From NCBI GenBank assembly GCA_031002005.1, contig JARYHS010013630.1, positions 238,335,539-238,399,538 of the forward strand: a stretch of DNA of 64,000 nucleotides, read 5' to 3'. Origin of the DNA: Vandiemenella viatica. Its lineage: Eukaryota; Arthropoda; Insecta; Orthoptera; Morabidae. Below the pieces are notes generated by a model that was not told where the DNA came from, did no database searches, and saw only the letters and a list, made by a program, of their open reading frames with translations. Shown in pieces: positions 23,730 through 35,612 of the stretch (positions are counted from its first letter, which is position 1; each line of letters begins with the position of its first letter). The position numbers were made by a program, and so were the translations under genes.

Positions 23730-24087
23730 GATGAGCTGTGCTGGATACTCAGGGTATAATTTTTCTTGGAATTTTCAACTGCAGGTAGGCGAGGGCAGGT
23801 ATAACTACTCACCGAGTTGATGAGCTGTACTGGATACTCAGGGTATCATTTTTCTTGGAAATCTCAACTGCAGGTAGGCGAGGGCAGGTATAACTTACCC
23901 ACCGAGTTGATGAGCTGTACTGGATACTCAGGGTATCATTTTTCTTGGAATTCTCAACTGCAGGTAGGCGAGGGCAGGTATAACTACCCACCGAGTTGAT
24001 GAGCTGTACTGGATACTCAGGGTATAATTTTTCTTGGAATTCTCAACTGCTGGTAGGCGGGGGCAGGTATAACTACCCACCGAGTTT
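23730..24087 (+). repeat. 89 bp minisatellite, 4 units
   Basis: Units start GATGAGCTGTACTGGATACT at 23,730, 23,819, 23,909 and 23,998 (periods 89, 90, 89) and end CACCGAGTT. It forms the inner end of the left arm. The right arm carries about 11 units of the same repeat next to the assembly gap. Confidence 0.95.
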
Positions 24088-24279
24088 GGGTTGTGTGATT
24101 TTGTCATATATCCAGCGTCTCTACCACATCGGAAAATAATATGTCGCTTCCCATCTTATAAATGCCCAGTTTTTTTCTACCTGAACCGTCTTGCTCTGAA
24201 GGATGTCTGATTGGAAACGAAGCTGCTTGTGCTGCTTAACAGCGTCATAGTGTAAGCAATTGATATAATACTAGTTTTC

Positions 24280-24672
24280 ATGCTTCTTGGCTATCGCCGA
24301 GTCGAGGTATTGAATGCTGACGTTTCGGCCGATCTGCTTGGAAGATACTTGAACCCACATTCAGAGCTAACGGATACTACAACTCCGAAATCAGTCAGGA
24401 CTCTGACTACAGCCTCCTCCACAAGACCCACCAATATAAACACGACAGCTTCCAGCCAACTAACAAGCTCACCCCGTAAAGTGGCGGTGTTACCCTATAG
24501 CAGAGACGTCACGGATCGCACTGGGAAGGTATTTAAACCAGACTTTACGGTAGTTCATGCCTTGCAGCCGTGGGCTAGTGCACAGCGGGGAGCGGCTGCA
24601 ATAAGCCCCCAAAACATAATCCGCCATTACAAATCCAATAACCCTAAAAACTCTGCCACTGTGGAGAGTTGA
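24280..24672 (+). pseudogene. Possible Penelope-like RT tail
   Basis: An open frame contains VAVLPYSRDVTDRTGKV, which resembles the LPYxxGxTDxIGRxL segment after the RT of Penelope-like elements. A GACGTTTCGGCC block nearby (24,319-24,330) recalls their 3' regions. The N-terminal half of the frame is Thr/Ser-rich and matches nothing I know. The call is weak. Confidence 0.3.
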
Positions 24673-25448
24673 TCTACGACCGGCCGGCGATGCTATACTA
24701 CTTTTGAAACAAAATCAGTGATAGCTGAGGCGGCATTCAGAAACGGGACATGGCGATACACTGGAACAGTGGCGCCGGAAGTGATTTGCTCATGTAGTAA
24801 CAACACCGAAATTTTTCGACGGTTTACTGATTTTCATTTGTTGAAGTGAAAGGTGCCTGGAAGAACAACTCAGAGTTGACTAAGAATCTCGCAACTTAAA
24901 AATTTTCATCGTCCAAAAGTCTTATTACCTGCGTGTTCTGAAAGATTGAAGAAATGACTTTGAAATTAATCAATCTATTAGCTTTAAAATTGACCAAAAT
25001 GTAAACAAACAATGACTTATTAGTCTAAAACCAAGGAGTTGACTTACAGGCAGTACTGGATTACGCAATAGGCACGACTAAAACGTTGCTTCAAGCGTCT
25101 GATTTTTTTTTTTTTTTTAAACTCTGAAAGATAACTTTTTTCATTAAAAATGAAAAATAAACTCATAAAAAAATAAATCAATCAAAGCAATATGAAAAGC
25201 ATAGAAAAACAAGTTTTTGTTTTCATTGTAGCGTACGATAAATAAAAGTAATTTTCAAAATAACATAAGTTGCAAAATTCGTTTGTTTAAGTCATGTGCA
25301 AAATGTTTAAGGGGAGGGTCAGATAAAGTAAAAAATTATCTAGGCGGGCCAAACAAATTAAACAAAACAAATTTTTAGAAGTGATAAAGTTTATTTTCTA
25401 CTTTTATATCACACACAACTTATATGCTGCAATGGTATAAAAAAAAAG
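24673..25448. other. Anonymous DNA
   Basis: AT-rich with a T-run near 25,107-25,120. No coding or terminal-repeat signal is recognised. Confidence 0.5.
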
Positions 25449-25670
25449 TTACAAAAATTGATTATTCTTTAGAAGAGTATGAAGGCGCATGTTACAGATA
25501 GAACTGTGACTGGCTTCTAAAAGTTGTTCATAATCAGCTAGAAACTGGGGTGTGCTCATTCGCAATAGTGCAGCTAAATGGTGGTCAGTCAATCGGTTCC
25601 TACCGCTGTTTTTGCGAAGCTTCACATTAGAAAACACCTGTTCACAGATGTAAAGAATCAAACATCGCAA
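25449..25670 (-). pseudogene. hAT transposase C-terminal dimerisation domain
   Basis: The minus-strand frame reads YICEQVFSNVKLRKNSGRN, then RLTDHHLAALLRMSTPQF. This is the hallmark of the C-terminal dimerisation region of hAT transposases (YxCEQxFSxMKxxKxxxRxRLTDxHL), close to the ZBED5/GTF2IRD2-like group. The catalytic core and the BED zinc finger are absent, so this is about 70 residues of a roughly 600-residue protein. Confidence 0.72.
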
Positions 25671-25751
25671 TTTTCTTCTGAGCGTGAGATTTCAGGTTTG
25701 GGGAAACTTGATTTTGACAGGGGAGTTCCGAACTTAGCCGAGAAGCACACG

Positions 25752-25758
<7 letters not shown>

Positions 25759-25784
<26 letters not shown>

Positions 25785-25978
25785 AATGGCATTTGGCAAC
25801 GGAGGCCATACAGCGAGCTCAATGTAATTATAATTGCTTTCAGTGTATGGACGACACAGGACGGACAGGACATTCACACAGACACACAACACTTAACATC
25901 CATGCCCGCGGCCGGATTCGAACCGGCGGCCTTCAGTACGCGGAGCTAGCACTCTAGCCCCTACGCTACCGAGGCCGG
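25759..25978 (-). repeat. Second SINE family with tRNA-like head
   Basis: On the minus strand it begins with a tRNA-like head (GCGTAGGGGCTAGAGTGCTA as A-box region, GGTTCGAATCC as B box at about 25,915-25,925). It runs through a body unrelated to the other SINE family and ends in a run of 26 As (25,784-25,759). It is inserted in the hAT remnant. Confidence 0.78.
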
Positions 25979-26071
25979 CATTGTAGGGGTTATTCAAAAC
26001 CATGTCGCGGACCGAATTGCCTAGCCCGAAGGGCCGCACTTGGCCCGCGGGCCGTACTTTCCCCATCACTG

Positions 26072-27483
26072 GTTTAACTAAATAAATAATATGACCAATT
26101 CAGTCATTCATCTATGAAACCTTTTCTTTGTACTTATAAAATAAAGATAACATTTTTTTCAAACTCAGAGTGACCCAAAAAATTTGAGTGCCTAGGGTTC
26201 CATACTTTCTTAAACCGGCACTGCCTTCGATGACAGTGGCAGTGGTACACAGTTTCTGACAGCGGAACACATTTTCCTTGAGAGTCGTTTTCTGCTACGT
26301 GCATTCATAAACTTGAGTAATTCTCCTTCAAAGGAACTATGAAATAGAAACAGTATTGCCTCCTCGTATTGATAAATCCTATTTCAACCCAAGAAACAGT
26401 AAATTGTCAAAATTATGCTGCGGACCACTAGCTTACATAGGCCTAATTTTTTATCTATGTGTATACTATGTATATGGACATATTGTAAAGGCCGGACTGA
26501 ACCCCCTGTGCCGAACCTTACGTTGTCAAGAGGCCGGAGTGGATGGGGGTGAATTTGTGGGCTTGTGGTGGAAGCAGACTTTAGGGTGGAAGTTTACTGA
26601 CCTTCGGGACAATTACTAAGTCTTCTATTCCTCTTGCGCTGTCTTCACTCTTGAAGATGTCTTCTGTCTTCTGATGATCTAAGAAAAGACTTGTGGGCTA
26701 TAGTAAGATGTTAATTGATGTTAATTGTCAGGAATCATGACACCACTCCATTAGTTACGGTTGGAGAACCGATTAGGCAGGGAAAGGCCAGGGCAAAATG
26801 ATAACCTAGCTGAGAATCTACCTAATAAATAATGTAGGCGACTATCGTATTCAGAGTCCCCTTTATTGACCACTAAAGACTATATAATACAGTTGAGAGC
26901 GCGATCTGTAAGGATAACTCCCGAAAGCCTCTACAATAATAATTATTGACTCAGCCGCATTTCGGCTGCGCAAACTGACTGATTGAGAATGTTAACTTCT
27001 TGACTGAATGGCGACTTGACGTGATGGATGCATGGTGGCGAGGCAAGCTAGCGAGACACGGCCTAGCTCAGAATTAGCCCATACTGACTGGTTGATAATG
27101 ATCGACAAAGTGAGAGCGAATTTGGCTCGCTGTGGTCGCTCGTAAGTTCGGTTTTGCGTCACAGAACAGAGCGATGCCCTCTTAGTCAGCCGTCAGCGTT
27201 TTACCCATAAACAGCACTTGCTGACACTCGCACTTGCATTCTGTTCTGACTTGAGGCTCCATTAACTTTACGAAATATTTCATATACCTAAAATTCTCAT
27301 TCTTTCGAATAAATATATATGTGCAAAACGACAATGACAATATTTTATAGTGCCATTATTACGAGTAAATCTAAAACAGTTTTGAATTCCTACGAAAACA
27401 CAGTTATGAAACTGGAAGCGATTAATAGTTAATTACATGTTGGTCAGACCCTTGATACTTACGAAACCAAATAAATAATTATG
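26072..27483. other. Anonymous DNA
   Basis: No recognisable gene. The ORF at 26,356-26,619 has no family resemblance. Confidence 0.5.
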
Positions 27484-28100
27484 TGTAATGTCCCACAGAG
27501 CACGGCGTCACGGTTTTTCGGGGGACCAGACGATGATAGAAGGCAGACGCCTGTCCCCAGAGACATGTTTGGTTTGGCAAAGGGGCGCGAGACACAGCCT
27601 GTCCTCTCTTCTCACGATATTTTTTGTATTTTCTGGAGGGCTTGCCGCATGTGGTGCAGTGTGTGGGATAGCCAGCTGATGGAGGGAATTGCATTTTCTC
27701 CTCCGAGATGGTTTTTCCCCCCGTATGTTCTATGTCGTCGGGAGTGGGAAGGACGTGGCTGGACGCCGCTGAATAAGGTCGTGGGCAGTGTACTGAGGCG
27801 AGAAGCTGGACTTAGACGGAGGCAGCTGTGTGTATCAGGTGGTCGGACTGGTCAAATCCTCGCTTGCCGATTCCGCCGCCGCCGACCAGTCTCCATGCCG
27901 GGTAATGTGTGTCGCCTGCTGTTATAGAGACATTCTGCAACTTCTCAAAACCCTCGAAACTGCCCTGAGCGACTCATGCCAGAGTTAAAGAGCTATTAGC
28001 CTGGGTGCCTATCATATGTTCGACATATATTTGTGATCTTTAAATGACTACCACTTTGTCTTCATGAATAAATTTTTCTTTTAAGGTGAACCAATTTCTT
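27484..28100 (+). repeat. Candidate solo LTR
   Basis: It starts TGTAATGTCCC, which is common at LTR starts. It has a GC-rich first two thirds, then an AT-rich end with AATAAA at about 28,069. TTATG at 27,479-27,483 and again at 28,101-28,105 could be a 5 bp target duplication. The 3' terminus is TT rather than the usual CA, so the right boundary is uncertain. The open frames inside (27,481-27,927) overlap in two registers and look incidental. Confidence 0.35.
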
Positions 28101-29652
28101 TTATGCAATCCCCTGAGAACTGTCATGTGAAGAACCCATTATAAATATTATTTAACTAAATTAAATAACTTTTACTACTTCTGCGAGCTAGCACCGTACA
28201 AGGTGTTTTTTTTTCTTTTCTTTTTTCCTTTTTAAGTTAAAACTAATACCCCGACCTTAAGGATTAATGCAAATGCTACTATAGACTGGACGCTACACTA
28301 TATCATCCGCCAACATGTCCAAAATAAAATGAAAGATGCTAGATTGTACACTTTTTATTTTTGTTTACTTCACCACTCGTATTTTACCACCCTTACAACG
28401 TACCGCAGTCGCCTATTACAAGACCCTCAGAAAACGGACATTTGCTTAATGCCTAGACGAATGGCACTCTTTTTGTTGCCATTTGGAAATGAATAGACTA
28501 TTGTGGAAATAATGCTGTTCTATACTCATCCTGGAAATGCCAGATTTTGCCACTGAAATATTCAAGGCTTTCAAAAAGTTAGGCTTAAAATCTTTTACTG
28601 TATGAATATGGTTTCAAAAATTTCAAATGTTCGGCCTGTGCATCATCTGAACCATTTTCGCGGACCACCAGTGTTTTAGAGGATATAGCTGAATGTGGAA
28701 AAAAAATGGCAGCTGCTGTTGCACTCTACCGACAGGATTACTAACATTTTCGACCTCCATAATTTTCCAGAGACCGCGTGGCTACCCACTGCCCGGGGCA
28801 GCATGAGACAGAACAAACTAGCAAAGCGGCCCTTCACCCTTGTATATTTCCGCGAAAATGCCAGAGCGCATGCGCGATTTGTGAAATTTCACATTTGTCT
28901 CCACGACAACGAAATAGTTCATTATTTTCCCTAGCTTTCATAAGTTATTGCATATTAGAGAATGCCGCATTTTTAAATTTTTTTCTTTCACTACATTTAT
29001 TTTTTAATTTATTTATTCTCGATTAGAAGGTGGTGACATGTCTCAGTGTCACTACGTCTAGAGCCGCCACTGCGAGGGAAACATCTATTACATCTGATGT
29101 GATTTTCTATCTAAAGGCATTTCGTGATGAAGCCTGCCAGACCATATGCCCGTCTCGAAGTTTGGTTGTAATCTAACCGGTACATGAACATTTTCTACCA
29201 GATACCACAAACGTCACAACCAAGAAACCTTTTTCTATGTTTGTTATTAATCCGATCACCTTCTCGTTTTAGCATATTATCCAAAATGGATTATCGGTAC
29301 CACAACAGGACGTATCATATTCCTTCTTGTTAAGTTTCTCTGTATGACAGCCGTCCACCAAATAGATGAAACTGTCTGTGTCCATATTAAACAGTTTGAG
29401 GCGTAAAAACCGGGGAGTAGAGAATTCATAATGAATCGAGAAAGCACATATCGACGTAGACAGGGCAGATGAACAGTATCCTCATTTTCGCCGTTTCCAG
29501 TGCGACCAAATTTTTCCTGAATATAGTCATTTGTTTGAATTTAAATGAAACTACTTGTTTACACGTACTCATGCGGCCCTCTTGCTGGTGTTGACATCCA
29601 ATGTAATCATTAAGTTGGATGCGGTAGAAATAATAGTGGCTTCGGTTTCAGG
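28101..29652. other. Anonymous DNA
   Basis: Nothing recognised. Fragments such as GCGGACCACCAGTG near 28,660 recall hAT ends but cannot be paired. Confidence 0.5.
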
Positions 29653-30691
29653 TAGGGATGTAACGGATATCTGCATCCTCAAGTGCGGAACTTTCACGTG
29701 AAAACCTACCTCCACTTCCGCATCCACAATTTTTAATGCGGGATGTATTGCGGATGTTTTGTTTGTATTGCAATATATATTATTCTTTTCTATTTTTATG
29801 AGATTCTGCCCATCATCGTTTATCTAACAACAACCTGTTCGTTTTTTCCTTACGATCTTGCAATAAAAGTAACAATGGGCTGAACGGTGTTATTACCTAA
29901 GCGATGAATTTACAAGTTTGAACTTGCAAGTAAAGTAAAGCGGCCTATTCACGGTCCAACATATAAGATATCTGCGTAGAACTATCGTAGGATGCGCTCA
30001 CCCATTCGCGCTACTTGAAGCTGTTCAAAAATGTTCAAAGTAATCCTTTCCACTCGTACCTTCTCGCCGCACACGAATGTCCTTGTCGCACACTCGTAGG
30101 GTGTTTGCTTCAAGCATGATCCAATGCCATAGTTTGTTGACGGCAAGGACACATGTTGGTTGTCTGGGAGTCCAACAACATCCAACGTCCTATGAGTAGT
30201 CCTGTAACGCCTTTCACGGCCCATCAAGAGTCCTTCATCTAAAAATCGAGTCATCGTAAGACCTACAAGTTGGACTGTGAATGGTCCATTGTAGCGGTGG
30301 AAAGGCGGGTGGTGGGCACGGAGAATTACTGTGGCGTGGCCTTGTGCTTGATCTAGACGAGCCGTGAACTCCGCAAGGTTCATATGACAAAGATTGTTTT
30401 GTAGTTATTTAAATAACTTAATTCACTAGTGAATTCATTCCACGTTGTTTGTTGTTGTAAGATAAACAAAAAATAAATTAGTAAGGCAGTATTATATGGA
30501 AATAGACTTTACTTACACAAAATGTACAATTTGGCATAAAAAAATATACTTTTTGATTTTAAATGTGTTTTTGATAAAATATTAAAATCTAAATAATTAA
30601 AAAATTATTTTTCCACCTCCGCATTCGCTAAACATCCGCATCCACGGATGTCAAGCGCTGAACATCCGCAAAGACCTCCGTTACAACTCTA
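29653..30691. mobile_element. hAT-type element, 1.04 kb, carrying an unknown ORF
   Basis: The ends TAGGGATGTAACGGA and TCCGTTACAACTCTA are inverted repeats (12 of 15). They are flanked by GTTTCAGG (29,645-29,652) and CTTTCAGG (30,692-30,699), an 8 bp target duplication with one change. Subterminal CATCCGCA-type repeats occur in both ends, as expected of hAT transposase binding sites. No transposase is visible. The centre holds an unassigned 133-codon frame. Confidence 0.75.
29982..30383 (-). CDS. Unidentified 133-residue ORF inside a hAT element
   Basis: The frame runs from an ATG at 30,383 to a TAG at 29,982. The protein is mixed in composition and mildly basic, with no low-complexity runs, no signal peptide and no transmembrane stretch. 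I recognise no motif, though it contains a GRERRYRTTHRTLDVVGL segment and two Cys near the C-terminus. It lies centrally between the hAT ends and is GC-richer than the AT-rich element flanks, which could mean captured host sequence. Expression is unknown, and a chance frame in GC-richer DNA is the alternative. Confidence 0.3.
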   Translation of the reverse strand: MNLAEFTARLDQAQGHATVILRAHHPPFHRYNGPFTVQLVGLTMTRFLDEGLLMGRERRYRTTHRTLDVVGLPDNQHVSLPSTNYGIGSCLKQTPYECATRTFVCGEKVRVERITLNIFEQLQVARMGERILR

Positions 30692-30699
30692 CTTTCAGG

Positions 30700-32181
30700 A
30701 CAAGGTGACTAATCCGCCTGGTAATCATGTTTGACCTGTGGAATCGTCAAGCCTCTCTCTAGACTGAAATCCCATAGCGAGTCGGCTACAATAATCTTCA
30801 AGACTAGCAATTTACTTAACAGTCAACTACCGAAACTCACCAAAGTGTGTATACCCATGTATGGTTCAGCAGTACAAATTATTTACATCGTAAGCTTTGT
30901 AAGTAAAATAAAATCTTAGGCATGCGTAAACCACATCAACATGGACATACCACAGAACAAATTCAGACCATATTCACAAGAAATGTTATTGAGGCGACGC
31001 GAAAGGTTTTTATTCATAATTCATTCTGATAGGTGGTTCCGAAGAACAACTGCTATATTTAAAATTAGGTTATAATGACCACAGATAGCTCTGTATTTCA
31101 GCATTGCTCGCCTGGGTTTACACTTCCTCTGTTTTGCTTTTTGAGTATGTGTATTTATTTCATAAGTTTTGTTATATGTAGTAGGTACAATAAAATAAAA
31201 TGGAATACTTTAATTAAACGTAAAAAATGTAAAAATATTCATTTTTCCTAAATATGACAATAGCGCTCAGATGTTAACTATCTTTGATTCTAATTTGACA
31301 GGAGAAAGTAAGATTATGTTTAGTGATTGTTCGCTGCAGTTAACTTTAAGTAAATCGCATTGTGTGTTGTATCATGCAGTTTACGTCAGCAGTATTTTTG
31401 TTTAGCAATGGAATTCACATGATAAGTATTAATAAATTTTACAACTAGCGGGGATTATACGGTAACCGTGGCGCTGCAATTTGATGATAGATTCTTATGT
31501 AACTCGACAAGCCAAATCAAAAGTGTAGAATAACATTTTTTGATATCTCCCTTAGTTCCCAAGATATAGTGTCTTAAAATTGAGGTGCTCGGAGTAAGAT
31601 GGACACTTAACATTTGTTGTGGTGTTTGGTCACAGTGTGCCTTACTTTCAGTCAATAGCGATAAACTCAGATTGTAAGTGTTAATAAAATATGGAATTAG
31701 TGAAATTCGTGCAGGTGAAAAAGTTGTCAGAATTGAATACATTGCCTGAATCATTAGCATCGTTCATGATGGTTGGGAGCTAAAGATCGAATAGTCTATC
31801 ATTACAGATACGAGTTTTGTCATTTTATATTTTTCAACTTCTAGCATCAAAAACATATTAAAATTCGTTTAACAAGCGGTTTTGAAGGATGCTTGGAGTT
31901 AGGGATAATTAGAATTAGGATTTGGGATTGTTAGGGTTAGCAAGCAGTGCAAAAATAGAAGGCGTAATAATTTACATATAAAATTCTATGCGTGAGTAAA
32001 CAGTATCTTCACTGACAAAACACTTGACACGTTCAGGCATATTAACGCATAGAGATGAATCGTAAGATTTTTATTTGCGTTTCATTCCGATACGTGGCGC
32101 TAAAGTCTAATTGTTATATTCCACTGCAAGATGGAATTACGTTTTGTTGATCTAAATTCTGTCAGGCCGATTTTGCTCATA
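30700..32181. other. Anonymous DNA
   Basis: AT-rich. The 101-codon minus frame at 31,455-31,760 has no family resemblance. Confidence 0.5.
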
Positions 32182-33513
32182 CGAGGTGTGTTCAAAAAGA
32201 AACCGAACTAATTAAATAGCGCACCAACGGCTGCAGATAAGATTCTCTGACTTCCGTGCACATTAGTGACATCTCTCGGCAAGAGATTGCCTCTTGTCGC
32301 TCTACGGTCACTGCATTAGTTTACGAGTGACAGCCGGTTGAGTGAGGTCGTGCGCAGAGTGCTCGTCGGATTTGTGAGAAAGCGAGAATGAAGGAATTGG
32401 AGGAGCAACGCGTATGTGTGAAATTTTGTGTTAAAATTGGGAAAACTTTTACCGAGACTCTTCAAATGCTTAAACAAGCCTATGGGGATGACTGCATGAG
32501 CCTAACACAGTGCTATGAATGGTTTAAGCGCTTTAAGGAGGGCAGGAGTTCGGTTACCGACAATCCAAAATCTGGTCGACCCTCCACATCAACAGATGAC
32601 CACCATGTTGAGAGGGTTCGTACTGTGATTCGTGAAAAGCGCCGTTTGACTGTCCGTGAGGTTGCTGAAGAAGTTGGCATAAGTGTAGGCTCTTGCAATC
32701 ACATCCTGAGAGAAAAACTTGGAATGCATCGTGTCAGTGCAAAACTGGTGCCGCGCTTGTTGACGGACGAGCCGAAGGAGAATCGAGCTAGGATCTCTAA
32801 GGAGTTGCTTGAAAAAGCAAATGAGGACGAAAACTTCCTCAAGAACATCATTACAGGCGATGAAACATGGGTTTATGGGTACGATGTGGAAACGAAGAGG
32901 CAGCTTCAGAATGGGTGGGGAAAGGATCTCCTCGACCAAAGAAAGCGCGGATGAGTCGGTCGAACATCAAGGTGATGATGGTCGTGTTTTTTTATTGCAA
33001 AGGAGTGTTGCACCATGAATTTGTACCACGTGGTCAAGCGGTAAACAAGGAAGTCTACCAGAAAATTCTGACACGATTGAGAGATGCTGTGCGTATGAAA
33101 AGGTCTGAACTGTGGGAGAATCAGTCGTGGATGTTGCACCATGACAACGCATCCCTCACGCATCGTTGTTTGTCAAGAATTACCTGGCAAAACATCGCAC
33201 TCCCGTTGTGCCTCAGCCACCCTATTCTCCAGACCTGGCTCCGGCAGACTTTTTTCTCTTCCCAAAACTGAAAAAACACTTTGAAAGGACGTCGTTTCCA
33301 GACCATAGAAGAAATTCAAGACGATGCGACGAAAGAACTGCGCGCCATCGGAGAAATTGCATTCCAGGAAGCGTTCCAAAACTTGAAAAAACGATGGCAA
33401 CGGTGTATTGATAGTGAAGGACAGTAGTTTGAAGGGGACAGTGTGTAAAAGTTAGTATGATGACTAATAAAGCAATTACAGCAGAAGTTCGGTTTCTTTT
33501 TGTACTCACCTCG
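32182..33513 (+). mobile_element. mariner element, full length, inactive
   Basis: The terminal inverted repeats are about 29 bp: CGAGGTGTGTTCAAAAAGAA at the left, and the reverse complement of the right end begins CGAGGTGAGTACAAAAAGAA. TA target duplications flank it at 32,180-32,181 and 33,514-33,515. At 1,332 bp it is the normal mariner size. It sits in the spacer and is absent from both arms. Confidence 0.93.
32388..33424 (+). pseudogene. mariner transposase with at least three frameshifts
   Basis: This is a cut-and-paste transposase of the mariner (DD34D) family, spread over several frames. The N-terminus is intact: a first helix-turn-helix (LKQAYGDDCMSLTQCYEWFKRF), a second (LTVREVAEEVGISVGSCNHI), then the first catalytic Asp in ITGDETWVYGYD. 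The frame shifts near 32,900, continues through HHDNA (second Asp) and shifts again near 33,165. PPYSPDLAPADFFLFP (third catalytic Asp) is in the next frame. A further shift near 33,290 leads to the C-terminus ending KKRWQRCIDSEGQ. All three catalytic residues survive in the DNA but not in one protein. Confidence 0.93.
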
Positions 33514-33515
33514 TA

Positions 33516-34439
33516 CTTGCAGTAAATGTTGCTTGGTCGACAAGAAATTGTTTTAGTGTCCTTAACATTCGATAGGTAAAAAAGAGTGTTTCACCTTGAT
33601 GTGAAGTTTGAAAGCTGTGAAATTCAAGAGGAAAGCTTCTACAAATCATTAAACATTTTTGATTGACGCGGTAGTTTCTTTGCCTCACTGGCATTGTGTT
33701 AGGTTAATATTCACATAATCGGGTTTGAGAGGGAGGTCCGTACTTTGGCATCTTATGTGAACGCAGTTGCTGGCAAAATGAAAGAAAACTTCTTCGGTAA
33801 TTTTTCTGTGATTAACAGCACGAAGCTCAAATCGCGGGTACAGCTAGTAGACAATAAATTTATTTGGCGCCTTATGGTTGTACTCCAACACATATGTTTT
33901 GTTGGCCTTGGCGTATCAATGGACACATTGGCACACACTTCCATGAATTCCGCTTGCGAAAAGAAGCAGCATGTCGGTTTCTGTCCATTTCGTCAAGAAC
34001 GCTCCTTAACATTTCTTACAAAGTAAAGCCTCTCTGGTTGTGCAGTAATGGGCGAGATAAAAGGTGTATTTCCTCATACATACACTCCTCAATTTTTCAA
34101 ACAGATCGGTAAATAGCTGCACATTTGTCAAAGTAGAGATTCGTTTACCTAATTGGAACTTCTCGAGATCCGTGAAATGCAAGCGGTAATGCACAGGTCA
34201 TCTTCCTCACTGGTTCCAACCAGCTTGCCTATATGAAGATTGCCACGTCTAGGCACTCGGGGATAAAGATTTCTCCTGTAACATGATACGGTAGTAAAGA
34301 TGAAAATAGTTTTGGTCGTTAAAGATTTAGAACGCAGACAATGTAACAAGCAGAGTTTCTATTCCTGGAAATAACGTTTCATGAACGTAAAAATTTTATA
34401 GCCCATAAATAACAGACCTGCAGCAGGGCAGTTTTTATT
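33516..34439. other. Anonymous DNA
   Basis: Overlapping short frames only; no family recognised. Confidence 0.5.
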
Positions 34440-34630
34440 TTTATTTTTGCTTCGGTTTTACGCTTCGTTGACATTTAGCGGGGAGGCAAGGTGCGAGACT
34501 GAATTCTGCCAAGGCCTTCTGAAGGGACCATTCTGGCATTCGCATCGAGTGATTTGGGGAACAGTGGAAACCCGAAATCTGGATGACCGGACAGGGATTT
34601 GAATCTGCGTCCTCCAGAAACGAGGCTGAT
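34440..34630 (-). repeat. tRNA-derived SINE, diverged
   Basis: This is the reverse complement of the 1,389 family (TACGCTTCGTTGAC tail side, CATTCTGGCATTCGC, CATCCAGAT region, GGATTTGAATC as a mutated B box). The A-box end is truncated. Confidence 0.75.
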
Positions 34631-34810
34631 GGAATAGTAATCCTTTGTTGTTAGTATTCCATTATTAGAAATCACTGGAATCATCGAGCAGTGTATCTCT
34701 ATTTCGGGGTCTCTTCGAGACCTTGGAGAAGTTTCGTATTCCTCGTCCCTTTCGTCGATCCGTTTTGCTGCACCGAGCATTTGTGTCGTCACCTTTAGAT
34801 TGTAAGGCCA

Positions 34811-34811
<1 letters not shown>

Positions 34812-34868
<57 letters not shown>
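34812..34868 (+). repeat. Run of 57 A residues
   Basis: This is a pure A homopolymer, possibly an old retroposon tail or an expanded simple repeat. No SINE or LINE body is recognisable immediately upstream. Length may be unreliable in the assembly. Confidence 0.9.
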
Positions 34869-34870
<2 letters not shown>

Positions 34871-35386
34871 CTACACAGCAGCAACCAGGGGATGCTGCTG
34901 TCGAAGAAGGCTCCCCCCGAGTCGTTATCGGCTTGCTAGGCATGTTGAACTCGTCACTGAGCTATATTGTTTTTGTCGCTGCTATGGGTTGCTAGTGTCT
35001 GTGGCCTCGCGCACGGGGAGAAGAAAGCGCCTCTCCGCGGCACTGTTAGCCAAGGCAAACTGGCAGGCAAGCCTTGGCATTCAGCTCTCCAGTTCAAAGA
35101 CAGAGTGGATCGCCAAACACAACAACACTTAAGCCGCGTTTACACGATGAAAGTTGGCTGGAACGAATGTACTGCCTTGTGTGGGCGCACAGCACTTGTT
35201 CGTCTGTCCTCGTGAAAACAGTTCAGTACAGTTAGTTAATTAAAGATAGAGAACTCTGTTTAAGGCCAACTTTTCTTGTGAGAGTTCAAAAATCAGGATG
35301 GTGACATCTAACAAGTCAGTAAGTAGAGTGAAGTAGAAACATTAACATTACTAGTACTATATGAAAGTGAAGAAATTCATGGAATT
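34869..35386. other. Anonymous DNA
   Basis: No recognised feature; mildly GC-rich at 34,990-35,210. Confidence 0.45.
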
Positions 35387-35575
35387 TCAAGAATAACAAC
35401 GATCTAAATATCTAAACGTTATTTCCAGTTTTATCCGTGGTGTTAATGCTTGGTTCATGACGGTGTCATGTTTTCTTTTTTCTTCCATATCGGCAGGAAT
35501 ATTTAACATCAACTCTTCAAATTGAGATACAGTTAGTCTTAAATGATTTCTGTCACTATACACCTTCAACTTCAT
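35387..35575 (-). pseudogene. PIF/Harbinger transposase N-terminal fragment
   Basis: The minus-strand reading contains LRLTVSQFEELMLNI, then ALTPRIKLEITFRYL. It fits the HARBI1/ALP1-like pattern (xRMxxxxFxELL followed by SPxxRLxxTLRYLA). Only the region before the catalytic core is present. It is interrupted upstream at about 35,613 by a Tc1-like insertion. Confidence 0.6.
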
Positions 35576-35612
35576 TCAAAAAAGTCTCTGAAGCACCTTT
35601 AGCGTTTATATA

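Larger units (their letters stand above)
12880..24087 (+). repeat. Left arm of a giant inverted repeat
   Basis: Reading the right arm (43,931-64,000) in reverse gives this sequence in order: LINE RT, hAT element, 2.55 kb element, Penelope tail, GT-rich satellite, SINE, minisatellite. Checkpoints: 13,501 pairs with 63,388, 17,465 with 53,489, 18,072 with 52,882, 20,421 with 50,573, 21,540 with 49,454 and 23,130 with about 45,545. Identity by eye is about 95-98%. The arm is 11.2 kb. The homologous part of the right arm is about 11.5 kb once its two large insertions are removed. The outer limit is set only by the window edge at 64,000. Confidence 0.93.
25449..26071 (-). mobile_element. hAT transposon remnant
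   Basis: The minus-strand right end reads CAGTGATGGGGAAAGTACGG (from 26,071), a hAT-style terminus with GGCCCGCGGGCC next to it. Toward 25,449 lies the end of a hAT transposase. A SINE (25,759-25,978) is inserted in the middle. I could not find the opposite terminus. Confidence 0.6.

Noticed and set aside
23809..23999. 60-codon frames on both strands
   Set aside because: They are readings of the 89 bp minisatellite.
25903..25978. A tRNA gene on the minus strand
   Set aside because: It has A- and B-box-like blocks, but it heads a SINE body with a 26-base A tail and sits in a hAT remnant. I could not fold a convincing full cloverleaf.
27481..27927. 148-codon ORF
   Set aside because: Overlapping frames in GC-rich DNA with no family resemblance, lying inside a candidate LTR.
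32388..33424. A domesticated mariner gene
   Set aside because: At least three frameshifts break it, and both terminal repeats with TA flanks are still in place.
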